64,000 nucleotides of DNA, taken from positions 475,255 to 539,254 of the forward strand of contig JADJXV010000001.1 in assembly GCA_016720145.1 (NCBI GenBank). The letters are read 5' to 3'. Both the position numbers and the translations under genes were made by a program. The notes under the pieces are model-generated. The model was not told the origin of the DNA. It worked only from the letters and a program-made list of their open reading frames with translations, and did not search any database. Every line of letters begins with the position of its first letter. Positions within the stretch are counted from its first letter, which is position 1. This stretch comes from Ignavibacteria bacterium (GTDB lineage Bacteria > Bacteroidota > Ignavibacteria > Kapaibacteriales > UBA961). Shown in pieces: positions 27,944-36,888 of this stretch.

Positions 27944-28789
27944 ATGGTACCAAAGAAATTCATAAATCTACATCTATCTATCCCAGAAGAACAATTCGAC
28001 TTAGCCTATTATGCACTTGAAAAGTATCCTTTGATCGGTGTTGAGGAATGCTTGGATGAGTTAATTATTTCATTCAATCAGCTTGACTATAGTCACGAAC
28101 TTCGAGATTCAGTCATTGCTGAGCTTACTCACTCTACTATTCCGGTAAATGTAATAAAAGAAGATGTGATTGAGGACAAAAACTGGAATTCTGAGTGGGA
28201 GCAATCTTTAGCACCTGTTATCGTGAGTGAAAGAGTTGCTATTACTCCAGAATGCAAGCTAAAAGATGTCACTCAGGAACTCACCATAATAATTAATCCA
28301 AAAATGTCATTTGGTACCGGATATCATCCCACTACTCGAATGGTATGCAGGCTCCTTGAACAGAATGTTACACCAAACTCTACTTGGATTGACGCAGGTA
28401 TGGGTACAGGTGTGCTTGCAATTCTTGCAGCTAAGCTTGGAGCACAATCAGTTTTTGCCTTTGACAATGATGAGTGGTCAGTCGATAATGCACAAGAAAA
28501 TATTGAGGTTAATAAAGTTGTTGAGGTTGTAAAATCGTCTAAAGCCGATGTGTTTACGGTAGAATTACCCGAATCCGATGGTATTTGTGCTAATCTTTAT
28601 AGAAATTTACTGATTCCAAATTTTCCAAAACTTCTTTCTTCACTCACCAAATCTCACGGCTGCCTAATAGTCTCCGGAATATTAAAATATGATATAGATG
28701 AAATTATTGAAGCTGCTGAAACTACAGGATTTATACATCAGGAAACCATTATAGAAAATGAATGGGCTGCGATACGATTTTCTGCTTAA
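27944..28789 (+). CDS. prmA: Ribosomal protein L11 methyltransferase
   Basis: A 281-residue SAM-dependent methyltransferase that modifies lysines and the N-terminus of ribosomal protein L11. The substrate-recognition N-terminal domain is followed by the catalytic core: NPKMSFGTGYHPTTRMVCRLLE, SAM motif IDAGMGTGVLAILAAKLGA (family: DVGCGSGVLAIAA; here the usual Cys is Met), FAFDNDEWSVDNAQENIEVN, and ANLYRNLL in the place of the usual NILA-type post-motif. The start at ATG 27944 gives MVPKKFINLHLSIPEEQ, which aligns with the usual beginning; the upstream TTG is less likely. It lies 6 bases from ppx. Confidence 0.85.
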   Translation: MVPKKFINLHLSIPEEQFDLAYYALEKYPLIGVEECLDELIISFNQLDYSHELRDSVIAELTHSTIPVNVIKEDVIEDKNWNSEWEQSLAPVIVSERVAITPECKLKDVTQELTIIINPKMSFGTGYHPTTRMVCRLLEQNVTPNSTWIDAGMGTGVLAILAAKLGAQSVFAFDNDEWSVDNAQENIEVNKVVEVVKSSKADVFTVELPESDGICANLYRNLLIPNFPKLLSSLTKSHGCLIVSGILKYDIDEIIEAAETTGFIHQETIIENEWAAIRFSA

Positions 28790-28795
28790 TTCATT

Positions 28796-29704
28796 ATGAA
28801 TCCAAAATTTGCATCGATTGATATTGGTACTAATACTGTGCTTCTTACCATTGCCGAGTTATCACCGATTAACGGATCGCTGACCATACTTGATGACGTT
28901 CATTCCATCGCACGGCTCGGTCAAGGCGTGGATACTACCGGTAAAATTGCTGAAGAAGCGATCTCACGAGTCGAAAATATTTTGAAGAATTACCGCACAA
29001 TATGTGATGAATACTCGGAGATAACGATAAAAGCTGTAGGTACTAGTTGTTTGAGAGATGCTAGCAATAGTCGTGAAGTGTGTGATAGACTTTCGCTCGC
29101 CATTGGTGTGTCAATTGAGGTTCTTTCCGGTGATGAAGAGGCACGATTCTGCTACATCGGAACAGTTGAAGACGACTCCCCTGCCACTATTATCGATATT
29201 GGAGGCGGAAGTACAGAGATTATTTCCGGAAGAAATGGTACAATAGAGTTTGGTACAAGTATCGACATCGGTGCTGTGCGTCTAACTGAACGGTATTTCA
29301 ATGAATTACCCGTATCTGACGAAATAATTGAATATGCGAAAGGTGAAATTTATCGAGCTTTAACTTCCCTTCCTCAATTTGAATTTCATGCTATTACTGC
29401 TGTAGCTGGAACGCCGACGACAGTGGCTGCAATGGTGTTGCAACTAAAAGATTATAATGCTGAACTCATTCATAACTATCAGCTTTATTATAAAGATATA
29501 CAACAAGTTGCAACTCAGCTTTCTACGTTAACTAAAGAAGAAATTATAGCATTACCGGGAGTGCATCCCAAGAGAGCCGATATTCTTCTTGCCGGTGTGT
29601 TACTACTCAAATCTATTATGGAATTTTCAGGGAGAAATGTCTGTACTGTAAGTACTAAAGGTCTGCGCTATGGGGTATTGAAAGAAATGACTACTTTATT
29701 GTAG
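28796..29704 (+). CDS. ppx: Exopolyphosphatase / guanosine pentaphosphate phosphatase family
   Basis: A 302-residue Ppx/GppA-family enzyme of the ASKHA fold. N-terminal ASIDIGTNTVLLTIAE is the first phosphate-binding loop; LSGDEEARFCYIGTV and IIDIGGGSTEIISG are the second, and ITAVAGTPTTVAAM the adenosine-type motif. It is the short, two-domain form, as in many Bacteroidota and actinobacteria, so either polyphosphate or pppGpp may be the substrate. It follows prmA by 6 bases and converges with the EVE gene with overlapping 3' ends (9 bases). Confidence 0.88.
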   Translation: MNPKFASIDIGTNTVLLTIAELSPINGSLTILDDVHSIARLGQGVDTTGKIAEEAISRVENILKNYRTICDEYSEITIKAVGTSCLRDASNSREVCDRLSLAIGVSIEVLSGDEEARFCYIGTVEDDSPATIIDIGGGSTEIISGRNGTIEFGTSIDIGAVRLTERYFNELPVSDEIIEYAKGEIYRALTSLPQFEFHAITAVAGTPTTVAAMVLQLKDYNAELIHNYQLYYKDIQQVATQLSTLTKEEIIALPGVHPKRADILLAGVLLLKSIMEFSGRNVCTVSTKGLRYGVLKEMTTLL

Positions 29705-30129
29705 TAATTTTTTAAATTGATCATTACTCTCAGCCATATCAAGCACGATAAAAAACTCCTCCATCGCAATCTGCACTACGGAGAGCCGCCCCTGACGAAG
29801 TATGTTGATGTTTGTAAGTCTTTCATCTTCTTTAATTTGACGAAGAGTAACTGGTTTCTGCAATCGTAGATAAGGTTTTAGGTTCACTGCGACCCAATTT
29901 TTATCCTCTGTAGTAGGATCTTGGTAGAATTCCTTCACTACAATCGCTATCCCAACTATTTCCAAACCATCATTGCTGTGATAGTAATACACTAAATCTC
30001 CATTCTGCATGAGCTTCAAATTGTTTCGAGCTTGATAATTCCTCACACCTGACCAAATCGTTTCCCCGTCTTTCACAAAATCATCCCATGAATATGAGGT
30101 TGGTTCAGATTTACAAGCCAATAATTCAT
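29696..30129 (-). CDS. EVE-domain protein, frameshifted near the start
   Basis: About 144 residues of EVE (PUA-like) fold, related to human thymocyte nuclear protein 1 and thought to bind modified bases in nucleic acid. Conserved KSEPTSYSWDDF, TIWSGVRNYQARNNLK, GDLVYYYHSN and PVTLRQIKEDERL are visible. Families usually begin M-x-Y-W-L-V-K-S-E-P. The sequence upstream reads ATG AAT TAT TGG CTT GTA (30129 downward), then slips at an A run (TTT at 30110-30112 on the plus strand); adding one base yields MNYWLVKSEP. I therefore set the start at 30129 and read a one-base deletion. Otherwise translation would need a TTG codon at 30121. It is last in a long minus-strand run. Confidence 0.85.
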
Positions 30130-30149
30130 AATGTGTTACTGTATAATTG

Positions 30150-30689
30150 TTACTGTAAATATGTTTCTAAAAATTTGCTGCAACTACCAAGAGAATCAAA
30201 AATATAATCAGCTTCGGGAACATCCACTTTCGAAAAATCTCCGATTAGAATGGTCGTACTACCGACTGCCTTACCTGCCTGAACATCTGAAATAGAATCA
30301 CCAAGCATAATTGAAATTGTTGAGTCAAGATAATGTGCTTCTATTGCTTCAAGTAGCATTCCAGGATTTGGCTTTCGCCTTTGACTATTCGTTTGCTCTA
30401 AATCTCCACAGTAATAGATAGCATCAAATGATATTCCGGTACTTTCAATTAGCTTTAATTGCATGTAATTATGCACATCACTTAAATCATTCTCGGTCAT
30501 TATTCCCTTCCCTATTCCTTGCTGATTGGTGATAATTACCGTATAGAAACCGTGAGATTTGACAAGCTGAAATAATGCTACAAAATCAGGTTGGAATTCA
30601 AACTCAGAGGGTCTCGTTACGTAGCCTCCCATTAGGCGTTTGTTGACAATTCCATCACGATCAAAAAAGAATGCTTTGCGTTTCATCAT
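30150..30689 (-). CDS. HAD-IIIA phosphatase, heptose-bisphosphate phosphatase-like
   Basis: A 179-residue HAD-IIIA enzyme resembling GmhB, which removes the 7-phosphate from heptose 1,7-bisphosphate in LPS core synthesis, and HisB-type phosphatases. Motif I FFDRDGIVNKRLMGGYV, motif II VIITNQQGIGKG, and QRRKPNPGMLLEAI plus MLGDSISDVQAG for motifs III/IV are clear. Typical GmhB carries four zinc ligands (C-x-H...C-x-C) before the RKP motif; here the segment is YYCGDLEQTNSQRRKPNP, with only one Cys, so the zinc loop is absent. The start overlaps the stop of the glycosyltransferase by 4 bases, suggesting coupling and a shared role in cell-surface polysaccharide. Confidence 0.8.
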   Translation of the reverse strand: MMKRKAFFFDRDGIVNKRLMGGYVTRPSEFEFQPDFVALFQLVKSHGFYTVIITNQQGIGKGIMTENDLSDVHNYMQLKLIESTGISFDAIYYCGDLEQTNSQRRKPNPGMLLEAIEAHYLDSTISIMLGDSISDVQAGKAVGSTTILIGDFSKVDVPEADYIFDSLGSCSKFLETYLQ

Positions 30690-31921
30690 CTTTCCCCAGC
30701 TAATACTTCATCGAGAATTTCATCAAGGGCACTATTTATAGAGTTCCACGAATGATACTTTTCAATCTGCATACGAGCATTAGTGGCAATCTCTACTGCA
30801 TAACTTTTTGATTTTAATAATTTTACGACATGTGCGGCGAGCTCGTCTTCATGCTCTCCAATCAAAACATCACGTTCATTTACGACAGGAATTCCCTGTA
30901 TTCCGGTTGAAGTTGTAACTACCGGGCATCCACATGCCATTGCCTCGAGAAGTTTATTTTGTATTCCGGATCCACCCGTATGAGGATGAAGAAAAACCCC
31001 GGCCATTTGATAATATTCAATTATCGAAGGGACATTTGCATGTATATGAATTTTATCGGGATACGTATAATTTTTGGCAAGTATTCGGAGACTGTCGGTA
31101 GGATTAGCCCCGACAAATTCAAATTCAACATCCGGAAGAAAAGCATGAATGCGAGGTGCAATTTCATTGATTATTTTTTGTATCATCAGTTCATTCGCCC
31201 ACACATCAAGCTTGCCTGCAAATAATACTGACATCTTCCTCTCACCTGTTAAATTCGGTGTAAAATCAGGTAAATTGACACCATTGGTGAGTAATCTGTA
31301 TTGAGCAGTTGGGTTTTGACGCTTCATCGCAGCAATGTCCTGGTGAGTTACTAGAGTTGTTCGGTCAAAATCTGTTACTACGTTAGGTTCATATTTTCGA
31401 AGCTGACGCACTTCCCACCAGCGAACTAACTTCTGCTTTAAAGAAGTACTTACGGAATATGAACGTTCTTGATACATTAGCCGACAATCCTCGGCAACAA
31501 GTATTTTCGATACATGTTTTTTGCGGACATACTCAGCTGTTCGCATGAAAAAGCAGAATACTACATCAAAGGTAACCTCACTAAAGAGCTTTTCAACTGC
31601 CGCCTTATATTCAGGACGATGATAAAAAAGTATTTCCAAAGGTAGGTGTGTGAAGAAGGTACGAAAACATCCAAGTGCTGCGCGAAAAGGACTGAGTGGA
31701 ATTGTTACCAATTTTACACCCAACTGTTCGATCGCTGTCACTTGCTCCATTGTTGGCTTTCCCCCATGATTAAATGTAACGAGCGTGACATTATGCTGCG
31801 TAGCAAGATGCTTTACAAGATAGTAACATTTGACATGATCACCACCTATCAGTGGATAAGGAAACCGTGGCGTAAGAAACAGAATATTCAGCTTTGGGTA
31901 GTATCTTGGTTTTGAATTCAC
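30686..31921 (-). CDS. Glycosyltransferase family 4-type, GT-B fold
   Basis: A 411-residue cytoplasmic glycosyltransferase. The N-terminal LNILFLTPRFPYPLIGGDHVKCYYLVKHLATQHNVTLVTF is the usual GT4 beginning; the C-terminal half has SVLFAGKLDVWANELMIQKI, VEFEFVGANP, and the donor-binding GGSGIQNKLLEAMACGCPVVTTSTG with the EAMACG/E-x7-E type motif. It resembles the PEP-CTERM/XrtA-associated TIGR03087 branch, but without an exosortase locus that is not informative. It is coupled to the HAD phosphatase by a 4-base overlap; sugar and acceptor are unknown. Confidence 0.83.
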   Translation of the reverse strand: MNSKPRYYPKLNILFLTPRFPYPLIGGDHVKCYYLVKHLATQHNVTLVTFNHGGKPTMEQVTAIEQLGVKLVTIPLSPFRAALGCFRTFFTHLPLEILFYHRPEYKAAVEKLFSEVTFDVVFCFFMRTAEYVRKKHVSKILVAEDCRLMYQERSYSVSTSLKQKLVRWWEVRQLRKYEPNVVTDFDRTTLVTHQDIAAMKRQNPTAQYRLLTNGVNLPDFTPNLTGERKMSVLFAGKLDVWANELMIQKIINEIAPRIHAFLPDVEFEFVGANPTDSLRILAKNYTYPDKIHIHANVPSIIEYYQMAGVFLHPHTGGSGIQNKLLEAMACGCPVVTTSTGIQGIPVVNERDVLIGEHEDELAAHVVKLLKSKSYAVEIATNARMQIEKYHSWNSINSALDEILDEVLAGER

Positions 31922-31966
31922 GTGACAGCAATAGTTGATTTAAAATGGTTTGTCACAAAATTAAGC

Positions 31967-33949
31967 TTATTCTTCAATTTGTGAAACCAAAACATATCGA
32001 TCGGCTGCTTCCTCGCTAATTGCATCCAAAAACCTGGACGGTGATCCAAGCACATATCCCGTCTCGCGGTCGTAAATATTAGTAGGATAAGTAATGAACA
32101 ATTTTTCTTTAGCTCTCGTAACAGCCACGTAAAGTAAACGGCGCTCTTCTTCTGTATCTTCAAGTGAGTTAAGCGCTTTAGCAGAAGGGAATCGCCCATC
32201 CAATGCCCAAATCACAAAAACAGTATTCCATTCTAGCCCCTTTGCTGAATGAATAGTCGATAAAGTCAGATGTTCATCTTGTGATTCTTCGGGATCGACA
32301 TCTGTTGATTCTACAGGTGCATCTAATGCCATATCAGATAAGAAAGTTGCAAGTGTATCATACCGTTCGCATATAGCAATAAACATCTCAATATCTTTCC
32401 ACCGTTTTGCAAAATCGTCATACTTTTTTTTGAGTATTGGTCGATAGAAATAAGAAAATTTCGCTGCATTTTGTGCAATATCATCTTTGTTTTTTGAAGC
32501 AATACGAATCGTTCCAAACAAATCAAGTATCCCTTCATTGCCTCTGAAACCTTCGATCGTAGAGTAATCTTCGATCGTAATCTGACCTGCACTGATACTA
32601 TCAACTATCTGTGAAGAAGTACGAGGACCCACTCCTTCTAGAAGCAGAAGCAATCGATGCCAGCTCACTACATCTCGTTGGTTGTAAAGCACTCTGAAAA
32701 AAGCGAGTAAATCCTTGATATGTGATGACTCCATGAACTTCATTCCACCAAATTTTCGGAAAGGAATATTCGCCCTATTGAGCTCTATTTCTAAATCAAA
32801 TGACATATATCCTGAGCGGAACAAGACGGCAATTTCGCTTAGTGACACACCTTCTTCACGAGCAGTAAGTATTTGCTGAACAACAAATTCCGACTGTTGG
32901 TGTTCGTCCGACATACTCACAATAATCGGAGCATCGATTCCCACAACGGATGAAGAGAGCTCTTTCTCGTATTTAACGGAAGCGTTTTTTATAATTTCAT
33001 TGGCCACGTCCAAGATTTGAGTTGTTGAACGGTAATTTTTGGAAATGGTGATGAGTGTACAATTTGAAAATGATTCCGGAAATTTCATGATATTCTGATA
33101 ATTTGCTCCACGGAATGAATAAATGCTCTGCGCATCATCTCCTACCGCCATCACATTCTCACGTTCACCGGCGAGAGCTACAACGATTTCATGCTGCAAT
33201 GAATTCGTATCCTGATACTCATCAACCATTATATATCGATATTTCCGGCGAATATCAGTACTTCCCTTTCCATTTAAAAGTGATAACAAATAGACAAGTA
33301 AGTCATCATAATCGAGTAGGTTATGACGACGTTTGTACTGTATATAATTTTGAATAATCTTCTGGATTTGCTCCGTATCCTCGACGAATCGGTTATACTG
33401 CTTTTCGATAATTTCGGCAATCGGAGTACAGCGATTAATCGAGGCACTATACATTGCTATCAAAGTTTGCTTTTGGGGGAATCGACGTTTGGATTTCTCT
33501 AGTCCAAGCTGTGCACGAAGTAAATTTATAGTGTCTTCTGCATCTGATTGATCGAGAATTGAAAAATTTCTATCCAACCCGACCAATGGAGCATATTTTC
33601 TAAGTATTTGGTGTGCAAAGGAATGGAATGTACCCCCTGATATTTTATCACATCTGCCATCGAGCAATAGCGAAGCTCTGCGTGTCATCTCGGCAGATGA
33701 TTTTTTGGTGAAGGTCAGAAGTAAGATATTTTCTGGAGGAATACCATCCTCTACCAATCGAGCTACTCGATAGACGAGAGTACGAGTTTTACCGGTTCCT
33801 GCCCCTGCTATTACAAGAGCAGCGCCATCATTATGCATTACTGCCTTATATTGTTCATCGTTCAATTCATTGTGATACGGAATTTTGTATTCTTTTTGAG
33901 CAGAAAGTAATAATCTGTGGGTAGTTTTTTTGAGAATAAGTTTTTTCAT
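31967..33949 (-). CDS. UvrD/PcrA-like superfamily 1 DNA helicase
   Basis: A 660-residue ATP-dependent 3'-5' helicase. Motifs in order: Q-motif LNDEQYKAVMHNDG, Walker A GAGTGKTRTL (49-58), LTFTKKSSAEMTRRA, HSFAHQILRKY, Walker B MVDEYQDTNSLQ, GDDAQSIYSFRGA, NYRSTTQIL, the 2B region, TIHSAKGLEWNTVFV and EERRLLYVAVTRAKEKL. It is slightly shorter than typical UvrD/PcrA (about 720), lacking a C-terminal UvrB-interacting extension. Functions in repair or replication restart are likely. Its start overlaps the dacB stop by 4 bases (ATGA). Confidence 0.93.
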   Translation of the reverse strand: MKKLILKKTTHRLLLSAQKEYKIPYHNELNDEQYKAVMHNDGAALVIAGAGTGKTRTLVYRVARLVEDGIPPENILLLTFTKKSSAEMTRRASLLLDGRCDKISGGTFHSFAHQILRKYAPLVGLDRNFSILDQSDAEDTINLLRAQLGLEKSKRRFPQKQTLIAMYSASINRCTPIAEIIEKQYNRFVEDTEQIQKIIQNYIQYKRRHNLLDYDDLLVYLLSLLNGKGSTDIRRKYRYIMVDEYQDTNSLQHEIVVALAGERENVMAVGDDAQSIYSFRGANYQNIMKFPESFSNCTLITISKNYRSTTQILDVANEIIKNASVKYEKELSSSVVGIDAPIIVSMSDEHQQSEFVVQQILTAREEGVSLSEIAVLFRSGYMSFDLEIELNRANIPFRKFGGMKFMESSHIKDLLAFFRVLYNQRDVVSWHRLLLLLEGVGPRTSSQIVDSISAGQITIEDYSTIEGFRGNEGILDLFGTIRIASKNKDDIAQNAAKFSYFYRPILKKKYDDFAKRWKDIEMFIAICERYDTLATFLSDMALDAPVESTDVDPEESQDEHLTLSTIHSAKGLEWNTVFVIWALDGRFPSAKALNSLEDTEEERRLLYVAVTRAKEKLFITYPTNIYDRETGYVLGSPSRFLDAISEEAADRYVLVSQIEE

Positions 33950-35564
33950 TGTTTTCTACTAAAGCTCGACAAGCGCATACAAATCAAATCTTGTAAGTTA
34001 TGCACAATATTTTCTGGTACTGTGTAGCCATTAACCATAATAGAAAACGCTAACTGTTCAATATCACGGGTAGTTACATAGCCGCAAATCGTTGAGACGT
34101 TATTCATTGAGCCAGTCTTGGCATGTACGTATTTTTCGGCTCTCGACTGTGTCATACGACCCTCAGTGTACCTTGAGCGCCTGGGATTGCGAGTGATTCT
34201 ATGAAGTCATTTCGCTTGTCCGAACGGTATATAGATGAAAGTAATGCAACTTGATTCTGTGGTGAAAGTAGATTTAAGCGTGATAAACCGGAACCATCAA
34301 CGACAGATATATTATCTTGAAGGATACCAATTCTGGAAGCATATTTTTTCACTTGTTCGATTCCCTTTGCAAATGATCCTATTCCTGTCGTCTCTTTCCC
34401 GATAGTTTTTATCAGCATTTCAGCGCATAGATTATGGCTGTACTTATTGACGACAGCAATGATTTCTGAGAGAGGCGGTGAGGTATGTTCAGCAATTAAT
34501 TGGAGCTGCGTATATGAGATATTCATGTTCCAATCTTCATAATCGAGTAATGCTCCCCGTACTTTTATTCCATGCTTTTCTAAAGTTTGTTTGAACAAAT
34601 TCAAAAAATACAATGCCGGATTATCTATAGTTACCGAGAGTCTTGTGCCACTATTACTATTCATTCCCTTCGCATCAATTGGAATTTTGCCTCGAATTTC
34701 AATGGAATTTGTGCGTGGCTCTCTGGAAGGTGTTAGAATTTCGGGCACATCTGATGGAACTGTTAATGTGTTATTTATAATCCTGATGTAAGAATTATCA
34801 GGCTGCATAGTGATTCTGGAAAGTTCGCCTACAACTTGCGCAGGTACTACTCGAACATCAACTTTATTATCACCGAAAGAAAGGGCATCTACTTGAGCTG
34901 AAAAGGGATACATCACATCATCCAACGCCCAGCCGGATGCGTAATAATTATCATCAAAATAGCTGTCATCTGCTATTATATTGCCACGAATAGACCTTAT
35001 ACCAAGTGAGTCTAGCTTTAGAGCTATAATTTCAAGTACATCGATTGGATCTGTATAAAAATACGTTGACATAGTTGGATCACCTGATGCACGTATTATT
35101 AAGTTCCCAATAAATTCACCATCTTTCGGTGGCTCGCCATCAAAATAGAATTTAGTAGAATATCGGAAATCTCTACCTAAATAATCAAGTGCGGCAGCGG
35201 TTGTGAGAGTTTTTAGTGTCGAAGCAGGAATAAAATTCTTCGTTTCATTTTTACGATAAAAATTTTCTCCACTTTCGATGGAAACTATTGAAATTCCTAT
35301 GTTAGCGTTGGAAAGTTCAGGCGTGAGAACGAGTCCGTCAATATCCGTTTGTAATTCCCTCACTGGTGAGAATCGAACCTGTCGACGCTCTTGCTTGGTT
35401 GTATCAGACGATGTTTTTGGTAGAAGTACATTCAGAGTCTTGATTCTTACTGAGTCTGTTTGATCATTTTTGGTATGAGATTGCGCTAGTAATTGTGGAG
35501 TTATGCTGAAAAAATATGCATAAAAAATTATACTTACTGTACATATACCGAAAGAATTTTTCAT
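33946..35564 (-). CDS. dacB: D-alanyl-D-alanine carboxypeptidase/endopeptidase (PBP4), frameshifted
   Basis: About 539 residues in total. A signal peptide (GICTVSIIFYAYFFSITPQLLA) leads to a predicted A|Q cut. The class C penicillin-binding protein motifs are SxxK (S115-T-L-K118 in IPASTLKTL), SxN (YSHNL near residue 373) and KTG (HAKTGSMNNVS). The KTG lies in a different frame, beyond an apparent stop at 34152. Adding one G to the GGG run (34160-34162) gives GTLRGRM, the family's usual text, joining both parts. I therefore annotate one gene with a one-base deletion. It trims peptidoglycan peptides in the periplasm. It overlaps the CMD gene upstream and the helicase gene downstream by 4 bases each. 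Confidence 0.88.
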
Positions 35565-36247
35565 TTCACTCCCTCCAATACTTTATCGAAGACATTTGTG
35601 GCGAATGTATATCGTGATTTTGAACATAAAATAGCAATGCCGTCAAGTAACGACCTGCATTCATTGACAGTTGCACCTAGGTTTAATGCTCCTCTGATGT
35701 GAGAGTATAATTGCTTCTCCCACCCAAGAGCTGCTAAGGAAGATACCGAAATAAGCTCCCGTGTCTTAGCTTTCAGACCCGGCCGAGATAAAGTTTTTCC
35801 ATACCCCTCTATAATCATCCATTGATCTAAGTCCGGTGATATTTTTCTCATATTCGTACGCATTTGATCATAGACCGTCGTGTACACTGATTGACATAAT
35901 AATTCACCTCGTCGTAAGAATTCGTGTAAATCATATTCAAGTGTTATGCTGTAATTAGATTTAGATTGTAAGTAATTATACAAAACACTTAAACCTTCAA
36001 TCGCAGCAGGAAATCCGGCAAAAAGATATGTTTGAAGTAAAGATTCATAGAGCTCAATTTGCGAAGAAATACTTTTTTCTATCCCTAATTCAATTGCTGC
36101 AGCGACTGCATCCATATTATTAATGGAAGCAGCAGTAGATACGAAACAAAGCAATCTATCGGAAGGTGATAAATCAACTTCGTTTAACTGCTTTTCAAGC
36201 AATACTTTATATTCGATTTTGCTTTTGAGAATTTCCATTGTAATCAT
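35561..36247 (-). CDS. Carboxymuconolactone decarboxylase (AhpD-like) family protein
   Basis: A 228-residue all-helical protein with two CMD-like halves: residues 15-75 (DRLLCFVSTAASINNMDAVAAAIELGIEKS...YLFAGFPAAIEGL) and 150-215 (KTRELISVSSLAALGWEKQLYSHIRGALNLGATVNECRSLLDG). The second half matches the core CMD pattern (R-E-L-x-x-l-a-a-l, H-x-x-x-A-l-x-x-G). The redox CxxC of AhpD is absent, so decarboxylase-like or scaffold roles are more likely than peroxidase support. It sits between rdgB and dacB in a tightly spaced run; its specific function is unknown. Confidence 0.78.
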   Translation of the reverse strand: MITMEILKSKIEYKVLLEKQLNEVDLSPSDRLLCFVSTAASINNMDAVAAAIELGIEKSISSQIELYESLLQTYLFAGFPAAIEGLSVLYNYLQSKSNYSITLEYDLHEFLRRGELLCQSVYTTVYDQMRTNMRKISPDLDQWMIIEGYGKTLSRPGLKAKTRELISVSSLAALGWEKQLYSHIRGALNLGATVNECRSLLDGIAILCSKSRYTFATNVFDKVLEGVK

Positions 36248-36252
36248 TCTTA

Positions 36253-36837
36253 CTACCTATACTTTTCAAAGATTATTCTCATTTCATTAAGTGCTTTACG
36301 TCGGTGACTTATCTCATTTTTGGCATCTGGTGTCATTTCAGCGAAAGTAACTGATTTTCCTAGTGGTAAGAATATACTGTCATAGCCAAACCCACCCAAT
36401 CCCCTTTCAGTAGAAATGATCTCACCTTTGCAGATTCCTTCGGCAAATAAGGTTCGGACACCGTCATGAAAACATAATACCGATCTGAATTGAGCTGTCC
36501 GAACCGATTGTATCTTCATTTCATCCAATATCTTAGCACGATTTTCAGAGTCATTGGCATTGTCGCCACTATACCGTGCTGAATAAACTCCCGGAGCACC
36601 ATTTAGTATGTCTATTTCTAATCCTGTGTCATCTGCTAAAGTTGGCATTCCTATTATATTATAAAGAGTTATTGCCTTAATAAAAGCATTTTCTTCAAGT
36701 GTATTTCCGGTTTCTTCTATTTCAATTGGAAATTCAAGTACTTCATTTTGTAAATAAATTCTATAATCTTCAATACCCATGATTTTAATAATTTCATCAG
36801 CTTTATGTTTGTTATTGGTTGCTAAAACAATATTCAT
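36253..36837 (-). CDS. rdgB: XTP/dITP pyrophosphatase (Ham1/RdgB family)
   Basis: A 194-residue housecleaning enzyme that hydrolyses non-canonical purine NTPs (ITP, XTP) to keep them out of DNA and RNA. The motifs are LATNNKHKADEI (T/S-x-N-x-x-K), FPIEIEETGNTLEENAFIKA, LADDTGLEIDILNGAPGVYSARYSG and GFGYDSIFLPLG, and SHRRKAL near the end. Length and motif order are standard. It starts 51 bases after the aminotransferase stop and ends 5 bases before the CMD gene. Confidence 0.95.
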   Translation of the reverse strand: MNIVLATNNKHKADEIIKIMGIEDYRIYLQNEVLEFPIEIEETGNTLEENAFIKAITLYNIIGMPTLADDTGLEIDILNGAPGVYSARYSGDNANDSENRAKILDEMKIQSVRTAQFRSVLCFHDGVRTLFAEGICKGEIISTERGLGGFGYDSIFLPLGKSVTFAEMTPDAKNEISHRRKALNEMRIIFEKYR

Positions 36838-36888
36838 GGTAAAATAATATGAGTATAAATGAATACAACTAAAATGTAGAATTAAAAC

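Noticed and set aside
33946..34155. Separate small gene overlapping the dacB stop by ATGA
   Set aside because: It encodes the KTG motif and the C-terminal part of the same PBP4 protein; one added G restores a single frame.
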